Assembly: GCF_007833165.1 (NCBI RefSeq)
Contig: NZ_VOBQ01000012.1
Span: forward strand, 62,001 to 126,000
Direction: 5' to 3'
Source of the DNA: Caenimonas sedimenti
GTDB lineage: Bacteria; Pseudomonadota; Gammaproteobacteria; Burkholderiales; Burkholderiaceae_C
DNA: 64,000 bases
Below the pieces are notes generated by a model, which saw only the letters and a list, made by a program, of their open reading frames with translations, was not told the origin of the DNA and did not search any database. Shown in pieces: positions 1 through 8,112 of the stretch; positions within the stretch are counted from its first letter, which is position 1, and each line of letters begins with the position of its first letter. Both the position numbers and the translations under genes were made by a program.

Positions 1-588
1 CTGGCCGCCGATCAGGTCGGTCATGGCCGCCGGGCCACTCTTGTAAGGCACGTTGGTCATCTTCACGCCCGCCATGCTGGAGAGCATCTCGCTGGAGACC
101 AGTTGCGACGTGCTGGCGCTGGCGAAGGTCACCTGGCCGGGCTTGGCCTTGGCCATGTCGACGAATTCCTTCAGCGTCTTCGCCGGCACGTCGTTATTGA
201 TGCCGACGATCAGGGGGACGGATCCCATGTACCCCACGGGCGCGAACGCCGTGTCCTGGTCATAGGGCAGCGTCTTCTGCAGGAACTTCAGCGCGGCATT
301 CGTGCTGTTCGTGCCGATCAGGATGGTGTAGCCGTCCGGCGCGGCCTTGGCGACTTCGGCCGCGCCGAGCATGCCGTTCACGCCGGGCTTGTTGTCCACG
401 ACGATGGGCTGGCCCAGCACCTTGACCATCTCGGCGGCGAACGCGCGGCCGATCTGGTCGGTGGCGCTGCCGGGCGCGAACGGCACCACGGCCTTGATCG
501 GCTTGTTGGGGAAGGCCTGGCTGAATGCCAGCGGGCTGAAGAGAACGGTCGCGGCCAGGGTGGCCAGCAGGCGGCGCGGGATGCGCAT
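1..588 (-). CDS. Bug/TctC-family tripartite tricarboxylate transporter receptor (partial)
   Basis: This is a periplasmic solute-binding protein of the Bug (TctC) family, which captures carboxylates for tripartite transporters or for sensing. Its 3' end lies beyond the left edge; 196 codons are visible. Reading from the ATG at 588, a signal peptide (MRIPRRLLATLAATVLFSPLAFSQA) precedes the family N-terminus FPNKPIKAVVPFAPGSATD and the conserved stretch PIVVDNKPG. AGGAG sits 7-8 bases before the start. It follows the AtuA pair on the same strand with a 17-bp gap, so it is probably the last gene of that operon and may bind the substrate that the operon degrades. The ligand cannot be read from sequence. 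Confidence 0.9.
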   Translation of the reverse strand, partial: MRIPRRLLATLAATVLFSPLAFSQAFPNKPIKAVVPFAPGSATDQIGRAFAAEMVKVLGQPIVVDNKPGVNGMLGAAEVAKAAPDGYTILIGTNSTNAALKFLQKTLPYDQDTAFAPVGYMGSVPLIVGINNDVPAKTLKEFVDMAKAKPGQVTFASASTSQLVSSEMLSSMAGVKMTNVPYKSGPAAMTDLIGGQ

Positions 589-605
589 GGGGAGTCTCCT
601 TGTCG

Positions 606-938
606 TCATGGGTCAGAAATCGGAATGGGCAGTGTCAGCAGCAGGCTGGCCAGCGTCTTGCCGTGCGCGTCGAGGTTCAACGCGCCGTTCACGCCGCCAT
701 CGAGCACGTCGTCGATCACGAAGTTCATCGCGCACAGTTGCGGCAGCAGGTAACGCTTGACCGCTCTGGGGCGGCGGAAAGCGAACAACTGCGCCACGCG
801 TGCCTCGGTGACTTGCTCGACCAGCAACGGCCAGTGGACTGCATCATAGGCAATCACGCTGATGGAGGAGCGGTTGCCCTTGTCGCCCGTGCGCCCATGG
901 GCCAGGGTATGCAGCAGGACGGTACGCGATGCGCTCAT
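606..938 (-). CDS. Small AtuA-related protein (AtuA C-terminal-like domain)
   Basis: The 110-residue protein begins MSASRTVLLHTLAHGRTGDKG. The segment HGRTGDKGN is characteristic of the ferredoxin-fold domain found at the C-terminus of longer AtuA proteins or encoded as a stand-alone partner. The start codon overlaps the stop of the AtuA gene by four bases (ATGA at 935-938), so the two are translationally coupled and probably act together. The catalytic role of this domain is not known to me. A longer open frame runs upstream to 1163 but it is out of phase with the AtuA gene, and its extra residues are Arg/Pro/Ala-rich shadow sequence. Confidence 0.8.
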   Translation of the reverse strand: MSASRTVLLHTLAHGRTGDKGNRSSISVIAYDAVHWPLLVEQVTEARVAQLFAFRRPRAVKRYLLPQLCAMNFVIDDVLDGGVNGALNLDAHGKTLASLLLTLPIPISDP

Positions 939-2299
939 TCTGCAAAGCTCCAGCGGGGCTGCAGCCACTGGCGCGGCACCAGGCAGGAGTCGCTGGCCAA
1001 GCGCGGCGTCACATGCGTGCGCACGCCGCCCCCGCCGGCGGGGCCGCAGGTGTAGAGCGCCAGCACTTCGCGGGCGATGGCTTCGGCTTCCCCGCGCGTG
1101 GCGGTGCTGGCGGCGATGCGCAGGCGGACATCGGGAGCGGAAGGGGGCGGCTGGCCGTCCCACCAGGCCCCGGCGTCGTCGGCGAACACGCTGGTGACGC
1201 CGATGAGGTCGCGGCGCAGGGCCAGCGGCGTCAGGCCCAGCGCATGGACGCGCTGCTTCACGACGTCGCCTGCCAATTGCGCGCGGGCCGCGGCGTTGGG
1301 GCCGGCATAGGAGATCTCGCCTTCGGCGAGCCAGCCGCCTTCGTAGCAGACGGTCGCCTTCAGGCGCTCCGGTGCGGGTTGGCCCCGGATGCCACGCACT
1401 TCCACGCGGTCACCGCCCAGGTCGACCACTTCGGCCTGGCTGATGTCCGCCACGACGTCCGGCGTGAGGTAAGCGGCGGGATCGTGCACTTCGTACAGCA
1501 GTTGTTCGATGACGGTGGCGCGGTTCACGATGCCACCCGTGCCCTCGGCCTTGGTCACCACGAAGCCCCCATCCGCGTGAATCTCGACGATGGGGAAGCC
1601 CACTTCCGCGAGACGCGGCACGTCCTTGAAACCCGGGTCGGCGAAGTAGCCGCCGGTGACCTGGGCCCCGCATTCCAGCAGATGGCCCGCCATGGTTCCG
1701 CAGGCCAGCAGGTCCCAGGCGTCGGCCTTCCAGTCGAAGTGCGCGAGGATGGGCCCCAGGGCCAACGCCGGATCAGCGACGCGGCCCGTCACCACGATTT
1801 GCGCGCCGCCGCGCAAGGCTGCGGCGATCTCCTGCGCGCCCAGGTACGCGTTGGCGCTGACCAGCGGACGGTCTCGCAGGGACGGCGGCAGCAATTCGGC
1901 CAGCCGATCGGGCGGCAAAGCCGCCTTCAGGTCGTCGCCTTCCACCACAGCAATCTTCAGCGTGCCCAGCCCCAACGAAGCCGCCAGCGCCTGCAGCTTG
2001 TGCGCAGCGCCACGAGGGTTGGCCGCGCCGAAGTTGCCGACGATGGGAATGCCGGCCGCGATGCAACGCGCCAGCACGGGCTGCACGAAACGCTCCAGCG
2101 AAGGCTCCCAGCCGGCATCGGGGTTGTCGCGGCGCTGCAGTTGGGCCAGCGCCAGCGTGCGTTCGGCCAACGTCTCGAACATCAGCACGGCCGGACCGCC
2201 AGCGCGCGCCAGCGTCTCGACCACGGCGACGGCCGCGTCCCAGCGGTCGCCGGAAAAACCGGCGCCGCCCCCGATGCGCAGCATGCCCTTGGAAGCCAT
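935..2299 (-). CDS. Acyclic terpene utilization AtuA family protein (DUF1446)
   Basis: The family is named after Pseudomonas AtuA of the citronellol/geranyl-CoA pathway, but many members sit in unrelated acid-degradation clusters and their reaction is uncertain. Family signatures include LRIGGGAGFSGDRWDAA near the N-terminus, GNFGAANP, VTGRVADPALALGP and the late GPAGGGGVR motif. I chose the ATG at 2299 because it leaves only a few residues before LRIGGGAG; a GTG at 2317 in the same frame would add six. The protein has about 454 residues, typical of the short form that lacks the C-terminal domain, which is supplied by the next gene. A LysR regulator is divergently encoded. Confidence 0.85.
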   Translation of the reverse strand: MASKGMLRIGGGAGFSGDRWDAAVAVVETLARAGGPAVLMFETLAERTLALAQLQRRDNPDAGWEPSLERFVQPVLARCIAAGIPIVGNFGAANPRGAAHKLQALAASLGLGTLKIAVVEGDDLKAALPPDRLAELLPPSLRDRPLVSANAYLGAQEIAAALRGGAQIVVTGRVADPALALGPILAHFDWKADAWDLLACGTMAGHLLECGAQVTGGYFADPGFKDVPRLAEVGFPIVEIHADGGFVVTKAEGTGGIVNRATVIEQLLYEVHDPAAYLTPDVVADISQAEVVDLGGDRVEVRGIRGQPAPERLKATVCYEGGWLAEGEISYAGPNAAARAQLAGDVVKQRVHALGLTPLALRRDLIGVTSVFADDAGAWWDGQPPPSAPDVRLRIAASTATRGEAEAIAREVLALYTCGPAGGGGVRTHVTPRLASDSCLVPRQWLQPRWSFAE

Positions 2300-2339
2300 G
2301 GCCGCATCGTCCGGCACCGCCGGTCATCTGTAAAATGGA

Positions 2340-2353
2340 ATTCTTCGATGAAT
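2340..2353. promoter_or_regulatory. Possible LysR-type operator in the AtuA/LysR intergenic gap
   Basis: The 60-bp gap between the divergent AtuA and LysR starts contains ATTC-TTCGAT-GAAT, a short interrupted dyad just upstream of the LysR start. LysR regulators usually bind interrupted dyads in such divergent gaps, so this is the best candidate by position. The arms are only four bases and chance cannot be excluded. Confidence 0.25.
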
Positions 2354-2359
2354 TGATCG

Positions 2360-3253
2360 ATGCAGCCAATCAATCTCTCGTCCCGCGACCTCGAGGCCTT
2401 CCTCGCGCTCGCCGAAGCGCAGCACTTCACTCGCGCCGCCGAGCGCTGCCATCTTTCGCAGAGCGCGTTCAGCCACAAGATCGCGCGCATCGAGAAGGTG
2501 GCGGGCGTCGCCCTGTTCGTGCGCTCCACGCGCAACGTCGCCCTCACGCCCGAAGGGGAAGTCTTCGTCGAGGAGGTGCGGCGCATCCAGCAGGACCTGC
2601 GGCATGCGTTGGCGCACCTGCAGGATCTCGCCACGCGGCGCGTCGGCAAGGTGGCTGTGGCCGCGTTGCCTTCGGTTGCGGCGGTCTGGATGCCGCAGGT
2701 CATCGCGCGCTATCGCGCGGCCAACCCGATGATTCGCGTGCAGCTGTTCGATTCGCTGGCGCAGCGCAGCCTCGACCTGCTTCGGGCCGGCACGGTCGAC
2801 ATGGCGATCACCGCGGGCGGTGACCTGCGGGAGTTCGACCTGACCGAACTGAAGCAGGAACGCTTCTTCCTGGTGTGCCGGCCCGACCATGCACTGGCGC
2901 GCAAGCGCTGGGTGACATTGCCGCAACTGGCGGAAGAAGAGTTCATTCACCTCGCGCGCGGCAGCAGCGTGCGCCAATGCATCGACGCAGCCCAGGCGCA
3001 GCCGCTCGGGGACGCCGGCGGGCTGGAAGCGGAGCACCTCGCGACCGTTGCTGCGTTGGTGGCGCAAGGCCTGGGCGTGAGCGTCGTGCCGGAACTCACG
3101 CTGTTCCACTTCCGCCGCGCCGAGCTGGCCGCGGTGCCGGTGCGCGCGGCCCACCTGGTGCGGCCGATCTACCTGGCGCGTCGCAAGGGCAAGACGCTGT
3201 CAGTGGCAGCGCAGGCGATGGTGGCGGAGATCGTCGCGCAGGCGCGCGACTAG
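2360..3253 (+). CDS. LysR-family transcriptional regulator (AtuA cluster)
   Basis: This 297-residue protein has a classic LysR layout. The N-terminal winged helix (about residues 5-65) shows LEAFLALAEAQHFTRAAERC followed by LSQSAFSHKIARIE and LTPEGEVF. The rest is a two-lobed effector-binding domain ending in a short basic segment. It is divergent from the AtuA/AtuA-related/Bug operon with about 60 bp between starts, the usual arrangement for a regulator of the neighbouring operon. The effector is unknown; the substrate or a CoA-ester intermediate of the AtuA operon is the natural guess. The ribosome-binding site is weak. Confidence 0.92.
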   Translation: MQPINLSSRDLEAFLALAEAQHFTRAAERCHLSQSAFSHKIARIEKVAGVALFVRSTRNVALTPEGEVFVEEVRRIQQDLRHALAHLQDLATRRVGKVAVAALPSVAAVWMPQVIARYRAANPMIRVQLFDSLAQRSLDLLRAGTVDMAITAGGDLREFDLTELKQERFFLVCRPDHALARKRWVTLPQLAEEEFIHLARGSSVRQCIDAAQAQPLGDAGGLEAEHLATVAALVAQGLGVSVVPELTLFHFRRAELAAVPVRAAHLVRPIYLARRKGKTLSVAAQAMVAEIVAQARD

Positions 3254-3260
3254 AAGTGCT

Positions 3261-3338
3261 GTCATGCCGGACTTGATCCGGCATCCATGGCGGCGTGTCG
3301 ACGTGCTCCGATGGATCCCGGATCAAGTCCGGGATGAC
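3261..3338. repeat. 78-bp intergenic palindromic repeat, overlapping the 3' end of the RraA gene
   Basis: The left arm (GTCATGCCGGACTTGATCCG) and the right arm (its near-complement ending GGATGAC) are about 25 bases each and differ at a few positions; about 25 bp separates them. The sequence resembles a dispersed proteobacterial extragenic element of the form GTCATCCCGGACTTGATCCGGG. It lies between two convergent genes and could act as a bidirectional terminator. The right arm overlaps the RraA gene, supplying its last codons and stop. Confidence 0.7.
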
Positions 3339-4057
3339 ATTTCTTTCACCCAGGCCGCGTACTTCGCCTTGTTCTCCTCGTTCGGCGGATACAGTCCCGG
3401 CAATTTCACGCCCTGCTCCACCTGGCTCATGATCCAGCCTTCCAGCCGTTCCTGCTCCACCGAGGCGGCCAGCACTTCATCCAGCATCGCGGCCGGGATC
3501 AGCACCGCCCCGTCCTGGTCCACCACAATGATGTCATTGGGGAACACCGCGACGCCGCCGCAATCGATGGGTTCCTGCCAGCCAACGAATGTGAGTCCGG
3601 CCACCGATGCCGGCGCGGCTGTGCCCTGGCACCACACGGGCAGGTGCGTGCCGAGCACGCCGGCCACGTCGCGCACCACACCGTCGGTCACCAGCGCGCC
3701 CACGCCGCGCTTCTGCATGCGCGCGCACAGGATGTCGCCGAAAATGCCGGCATCCGTCACGCCCATGGCGCAGACCACGGCGATGCAGCCGGCCGGCATT
3801 TCCTCGATGGCCGCTCGGGTCGAGATCGGCGAGCCCCAGGAAGCCGGCGTCGCCAGGTCCTCGCGCGCCGAGACGAAGCGCAGCGTGAACGCGCGTCCCA
3901 CGATGCGCGGATAGCCCGGCGCGAGCGGCCGCGTGCCGCGGATCCACACATTCCGCAGCCCGTGCTTGAGCAGCACGGTGGTGAGCGTGGCGGTCGAAAC
4001 GCCTTGCAGCGCACGCACCACGTTGTCGTCGAGGGGCTGGGATTCCACAGCGGCCAT
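3323..4057 (-). CDS. RraA-like family protein (predicted HMG/CHA-type aldolase)
   Basis: The 244-residue protein belongs to the RraA/demethylmenaquinone methyltransferase-like fold, whose catabolic members are metal-dependent pyruvate-forming aldolases (HMG/CHA aldolase). The metal/substrate motif is present: GD at about residues 107-108, then GALVTDGVVRD with Arg129-Asp130, and an N-terminal segment STATLTTVLLKHG. It is longer than E. coli RraA (about 161 residues), so a regulatory RNase E-inhibitor role is less likely than aldolase activity. It closes an operon with a CoA-transferase and an HMG-CoA lyase-like enzyme. The final residues SSRT and the stop come from an intergenic palindromic repeat, so the original C-terminus may have been altered. 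Confidence 0.85.
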   Translation of the reverse strand: MAAVESQPLDDNVVRALQGVSTATLTTVLLKHGLRNVWIRGTRPLAPGYPRIVGRAFTLRFVSAREDLATPASWGSPISTRAAIEEMPAGCIAVVCAMGVTDAGIFGDILCARMQKRGVGALVTDGVVRDVAGVLGTHLPVWCQGTAAPASVAGLTFVGWQEPIDCGGVAVFPNDIIVVDQDGAVLIPAAMLDEVLAASVEQERLEGWIMSQVEQGVKLPGLYPPNEENKAKYAAWVKEMSSRT

Positions 4058-4069
4058 GGCCGGTCTCCT

Positions 4070-5257
4070 TCAGGTTTTCGTGAGTCGATCGATCTCTTCA
4101 GGCGAGTAGCCCAGCTCGGCGAGCAGTTCCCGCGTGTGCTCACCCGGGCGCGGCGGATTGAGCCGGACACCGGGACGCTCGCCATCCAGCGTCAGCGGCA
4201 GCAGCACGGTGCGCGTCTCACGGCCATCAGGCAGCGTGATGGGTGCCAGGCCGCCGGTGGCTTGCAGGTGCGGATCGTCCAGCAGGTCCTCCGGCTTGGT
4301 GATGGGTGCGAAGGGCAAGGCATGCCTCTCGAACATGGCGGAGAGCTCGGCGACACCGTATCTGGCGATGCGCTCGCGCAGCATCGGGATCAGCCACTCG
4401 CGCGCCACCACGCGCTCGTTGTTCGTCTTCAGCCGCGCGTCGTCCTTGAGGTCGGCGAATCCGAAGGCGTCGCAGAACACGGCCCACTGCGAATCGCTCA
4501 CGACCGCCAGGAAGATCTGCTCACCACCGCGCGCCTGGAACACGTCGTACACGGCCCAAGCCGAAATGCGGGCCGGCATGGGTGCCGCAGGCTTTCCCGT
4601 GACCGCGTACTGCATCATGTGCTGCGCCACCAGGAACACGTTGTTCTCGAACAGGGCGGACTGCACCTCCTGCCCATGCCCGGTCTTCTCCCGCTGCGCC
4701 AGCGCCGCCATCACACCGATGGCACCGAACATGCCACCCATGATGTCGTTGACGCTGGTTCCCGCCCGTAGCGGGTCGCCGGGGCGGCCCGTCATGTAGG
4801 CGAGCCCGCCCATCATTTGCACCACTTCATCGAGCGCCGTGCGGTGGTCGTAGGGACCCGGCAGGAAGCCCTTGTGGCTGACGTAGACCAGCCGCGGGTT
4901 CAGCTGCTTCAGGCTGGCGTAATCCAGCCCCAGCTTCTTCATGGTGCCGGGCTTGAAGTTCTCGCTGACCACGTCGGCGGTGGCAACCAGGCGCAGCGCG
5001 GCTTCGCGGCCTTCAGGTGATTGCAGGTCGAGCGCGATGCTCTTCTTGTTGCGGTTGAACAAGGCAAAGAATCCGGCCCCGGAGCCCAGCAGACGCCGGG
5101 TGTTGTCGCCGGCCAATGGCTCGACCTTGATGACCTCTGCCCCCAGGTCGGCCAGGACCATGCCGCAGGTCGGGCCCATCACCATGTGGGTGAACTCGAC
5201 GACGCGCAGGCCGGCATAAGGAAGCGTATTCGGCAGCGTGTTCTCAGGCATGCGCAT
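4070..5257 (-). CDS. CaiB/BaiF (family III) CoA-transferase
   Basis: Family III CoA-transferases move CoA between acyl-CoA and a free acid through an aspartyl-CoA thioester. The N-terminal LRVVEFTHMVMGPTCGMVLADLGAEVIKVE and DLQSPEGREAALRLVATADVVSENFKPG are family hallmarks. Asp171 in SVNDIMGGMFG matches the catalytic aspartate (Asp169 in formyl-CoA transferase). Length (395 residues) is normal. The start overlaps the 3' end of the lyase gene by 14 bases. With the lyase next door, a plausible job is to load CoA onto a dicarboxylate that the lyase then cleaves; this pairing is inference. Confidence 0.93.
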   Translation of the reverse strand: MRMPENTLPNTLPYAGLRVVEFTHMVMGPTCGMVLADLGAEVIKVEPLAGDNTRRLLGSGAGFFALFNRNKKSIALDLQSPEGREAALRLVATADVVSENFKPGTMKKLGLDYASLKQLNPRLVYVSHKGFLPGPYDHRTALDEVVQMMGGLAYMTGRPGDPLRAGTSVNDIMGGMFGAIGVMAALAQREKTGHGQEVQSALFENNVFLVAQHMMQYAVTGKPAAPMPARISAWAVYDVFQARGGEQIFLAVVSDSQWAVFCDAFGFADLKDDARLKTNNERVVAREWLIPMLRERIARYGVAELSAMFERHALPFAPITKPEDLLDDPHLQATGGLAPITLPDGRETRTVLLPLTLDGERPGVRLNPPRPGEHTRELLAELGYSPEEIDRLTKT

Positions 5258-6182
5258 GTCCCTGCACGAAGCCCTTGGGCAGGCCCGCTTCGGGCGTCAT
5301 GCCGTACACCGGCTCGCCCGGCAAGCCAGCTTGCAAAGGCGCACGCGCCGCCATGAGATTTTCCAGATCGATGCCGGTGTGCACACCCATGGCCTCGAAC
5401 ATGAACACCAGGTCTTCGGTGACGACATTGCCGGAAGCGCCGGGCGCATAGGGACAACCACCCAGGCCGCCCAGCGACGCATCGAAAGTGCGCACACCGA
5501 CGTCGTAAGCCGCAAGGCAGTTCGCCAACCCCAGCCCGCGAGTGTTGTGCATGTGGGCCGCGCCCGTCTTCTCGCCGATCTCGGCGCGCACGCGCTGGAA
5601 GAGGCGTCTCACCTGCGCGGGGTTGGCCATGCCAGTCGTGTCGGACAGCCCGCATTCGTCGACGCCCGCCGCGGCTACCTGGGCCGCCAGCCAGACGACG
5701 TCGTCTTCCTTCACGTCGCCTTGCAACGTGCAACCGAACGCCGTGGAGAGGCCAGCCTCGACCAGCACGTCCGGCGCGGCCCCGTCGCGCAGCCGGACGA
5801 TGGTCCGCACCTCTTCCACCATCTCTTCGCGCGTCTTGCGCACGTTGGCAAGCGAATGCGCTTCGCTGGCGGACACCGGAATGGTGATCTTGCGCACGCC
5901 GGCCGCCAGCGCCGCCTGGGCGCCGCGCAGGTTGGGCACCAGCGCCATCACCGTCCAGCCGGGCAATGCGAGCGCATGCCGCACGACTTCCGCCGCGTCC
6001 GCCATCTGCGGCAACAGCTTGGCCGGAACGAAGGACGCGACTTCGATCTCGCGGATGCCTGCCGCGTGCAGCGCCGTGATCCAGGCGAACTTGTCGGGCG
6101 TGGCCATGACCGCACGCACGGACTGCAGGCCGTCGCGCGGGCCCACTTCGCTGATCAGGACTTCGGGTTCCCGGGCTGTCAT
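5244..6182 (-). CDS. Hydroxymethylglutaryl-CoA lyase-like enzyme (HMGL/citramalyl-CoA lyase type)
   Basis: This TIM-barrel metal-dependent lyase cleaves a 3-hydroxy-3-methyl acyl-CoA to acetyl-CoA plus a keto acid. Visible signatures are SEVGPRDGLQ (Arg16, Asp17), the metal-binding AHMHNTRG (His210, His212) and GLGGCPYAPGASGN with Cys243, the flexible-loop cysteine. Length (312) fits bacterial HMG-CoA lyases. The usual HxHDTYG is HMHNTRG here, a variation that suggests a substrate other than leucine-derived HMG-CoA. No leucine-degradation genes (liu) are nearby. The neighbouring CoA-transferase and RraA-type aldolase point to a C5/C6 branched hydroxy-acid pathway. Confidence 0.9.
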   Translation of the reverse strand: MTAREPEVLISEVGPRDGLQSVRAVMATPDKFAWITALHAAGIREIEVASFVPAKLLPQMADAAEVVRHALALPGWTVMALVPNLRGAQAALAAGVRKITIPVSASEAHSLANVRKTREEMVEEVRTIVRLRDGAAPDVLVEAGLSTAFGCTLQGDVKEDDVVWLAAQVAAAGVDECGLSDTTGMANPAQVRRLFQRVRAEIGEKTGAAHMHNTRGLGLANCLAAYDVGVRTFDASLGGLGGCPYAPGASGNVVTEDLVFMFEAMGVHTGIDLENLMAARAPLQAGLPGEPVYGMTPEAGLPKGFVQGHAHA

Positions 6183-6210
6183 CCGCCCATTCTGCCGGAG
6201 CGCGGTGTGT

Positions 6211-7125
6211 TCAGCTCCGGTGAAGGTGCGGGTGCTTCGCGAACAACTCAGCCGTCCACTCGACGAAAGCTCTCACCTTGGCGCTCAGGTGGCGATTCGG
6301 CGGGTACACCACATGCAGCGGAATGGCAGGTCGCGTCCACTCCGTGAGCACTTCGACCAGCTCGCCGCTCGCGAGATGCGGTGCCGCGCTGAACACCACC
6401 GTTTGCGAAACGCCCAGCCCCGCGAGTACAGCCGCCAAGTGCGCATTCGATTCATTGACCGCCACGCTGTAGCGCCCGCTGATCTCCAGCATCTCGCCGT
6501 CCTTCACGAACTCGTGTGGGAACGGGCGCCCCGTGCGCGGCGAGAAGTAGTTGACCGTGGTGTGCTTGTCTTCCAGCTCCAGCGGATGGCGCGGCGTGCC
6601 ATGGCGCTTCAGGTAGTCCGGTGTCGCCACCGTCACCAGCGACATGTTGCCGATGCGCCGCGCCACCAGCGACTGCTCGACCAGATCGCCGCCGCGAATC
6701 ACGCAATCGACGTTGTCGCCGATCAGGTCCACCGGCCGGTCGCCCACGCCCAGGTCGAGCTGGATCTCCGGGTAGCGGCGGAAGAATTCCGGCAGCGCGG
6801 GGATGATGATCAGGCTGGCGACCGACGAGCCGACGTCGACCCGCAGGCGCCCGCTCGGGTTGGCTTGCGCATTGCTCATGCTGGCCTCGATGTCGTCGAG
6901 GTCGTTGAGCACGCGCGCCGTGCGCTCGTAGTAGGCCGCGCCGTCCGGCGTGACGGTCACCCGCCGCGTCGTGCGATTCAGCAGCTTGACGCGCAACCGA
7001 GTCTCCAGGTGCTGGACGAACTTGGTCACCGTGCCCTTGGGCAAGTCCAGCGATTCGGCGGCGCGGGTGAAGCTGCCGGCTTCCACCACGCGGGCGAACA
7101 CGCGCATCGACTGAATCTGGTCCAT
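6211..7125 (-). CDS. LysR-family transcriptional regulator (lyase/CoA-transferase operon)
   Basis: This 304-residue regulator starts MDQIQSMRVFARVVEAGSFTRAAE and continues LPKGTVTKFVQHLETRL, the LysR winged helix, followed by RRVTVTPDGAAYYERTARVL. It lies 28 bp upstream of the lyase gene on the same strand, so it may be the first gene of the four-gene operon and autoregulate it. It is also divergent from the hydrolase/efflux cluster with 123 bp between starts, so control of that side is possible. It resembles the CrgA/aromatic-efflux LysR subgroup in its N-terminus, but no effector can be assigned. Confidence 0.92.
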   Translation of the reverse strand: MDQIQSMRVFARVVEAGSFTRAAESLDLPKGTVTKFVQHLETRLRVKLLNRTTRRVTVTPDGAAYYERTARVLNDLDDIEASMSNAQANPSGRLRVDVGSSVASLIIIPALPEFFRRYPEIQLDLGVGDRPVDLIGDNVDCVIRGGDLVEQSLVARRIGNMSLVTVATPDYLKRHGTPRHPLELEDKHTTVNYFSPRTGRPFPHEFVKDGEMLEISGRYSVAVNESNAHLAAVLAGLGVSQTVVFSAAPHLASGELVEVLTEWTRPAIPLHVVYPPNRHLSAKVRAFVEWTAELFAKHPHLHRS

Positions 7126-7248
7126 CTTCTTTTTCTTCCAGTTCTTCCCGATTCCGGGAATTCAAGGCCGCGATTGTTCACCCGGTGGAAACAGACAACT
7201 GGCAGGAGCCCGCTTTATCCGCAGATTCGTTGTGCCTATATTCGAACC

Positions 7249-8085
7249 ATGCCTTCCACCGTGTCCCTGCCCGCCGTGCCCGAGTCCGACAGCGTCGTCG
7301 CGCTGGCCGGCCATGGCGATGTGCGCATGCGCCAGTACGGTGCCAAGCGCCGTGGGGACCGGGAGCGTGCGCTGGTCCTGCACTTCCACGGCGGCGCTTT
7401 CGTCGAGGGCGACCTGGACAGCGGCGCCTGCCTGGCACGCCTGCTGGCCGAGGCGGATGCGGTCGTGTTGTCCGTCGATTACCCCCTCGCCCCCGCGAAT
7501 CCGTTTCCGCAGGCCGTGGAAACCGGATATGCGGCGCTGGAGTGGCTTTACAAGAGCCGCGCGCAGCTCGCCGGCAAGGAAGCCCGCGTGTTCGTCGCCG
7601 GCGAGGAAGCCGGCGGCAACCTGGCCGCTTCCGTGGCGTTGGTGGCACGCGACCGTGCGCATCCTCCGCTGGCCGGCCAGTTGCTGGTGGCGCCCATGCT
7701 CGATCCGTGCACCGGCACGGCTTCGCTGCGCGAAGCCACCTGCGACTTCGCCGGTTGCAAATTCACTGAAGGCTGGCGCAAGTACCTGCGCAGCCCGATG
7801 GATGCCGAACACCCTTACGCAGTCCCCGGCCGCGCTTTGCGCCTCGCCGGGCTGCCCCCTACGCTGGTGCTGACCGGTGGTGACGATCCGATGCGGGACG
7901 AAGCGCTGACCTATGCGCGGCGCCTGCAGGAGGCCGGCATCCCCGTGCGCAGCGGCCTGCTGCCGCCCAACACCGGTTGGCCCGAATCGCTGGGCGAAAC
8001 CGGCGCCGAAATGTGCGCCTGCGCGGACACGGTCCGTGAGCACCTGCGCGGCTTCCTCTACGCACCGACGCCGCCGCCCACCTAA
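7249..8085 (+). CDS. Alpha/beta-hydrolase fold protein of the HSL type, catalytic serine missing
   Basis: The 278-residue protein has the hormone-sensitive-lipase-like scaffold: oxyanion motif HFHGGAF (HGG at 47-49), DYPLAPANPFPQAVE, and the nucleophile-elbow region VFVAGEEAGGNLA. In active members the elbow reads GDSAGG; here the nucleophile position is Glu120. The late LTGGDDPMRDEA keeps the acid, but where the family has an HGF-type histidine this protein has PPNTGWPES. It is therefore probably a pseudo-enzyme or has a changed activity. The start is the ATG that places HGG at the usual depth; an upstream frame extension is shadow sequence. It lies 107 bp before an RND efflux operon on the same strand. 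Confidence 0.8.
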   Translation: MPSTVSLPAVPESDSVVALAGHGDVRMRQYGAKRRGDRERALVLHFHGGAFVEGDLDSGACLARLLAEADAVVLSVDYPLAPANPFPQAVETGYAALEWLYKSRAQLAGKEARVFVAGEEAGGNLAASVALVARDRAHPPLAGQLLVAPMLDPCTGTASLREATCDFAGCKFTEGWRKYLRSPMDAEHPYAVPGRALRLAGLPPTLVLTGGDDPMRDEALTYARRLQEAGIPVRSGLLPPNTGWPESLGETGAEMCACADTVREHLRGFLYAPTPPPT

Positions 8086-8112
8086 GCGCGCCTCGCAACC
8101 CTCCCCTTGACG

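Noticed and set aside
5542..7248. N-terminal extension of the hydrolase frame on the plus strand
   Set aside because: It runs antisense through the HMG-CoA lyase-like and LysR genes and lacks homology; the hydrolase family starts at about 7249.
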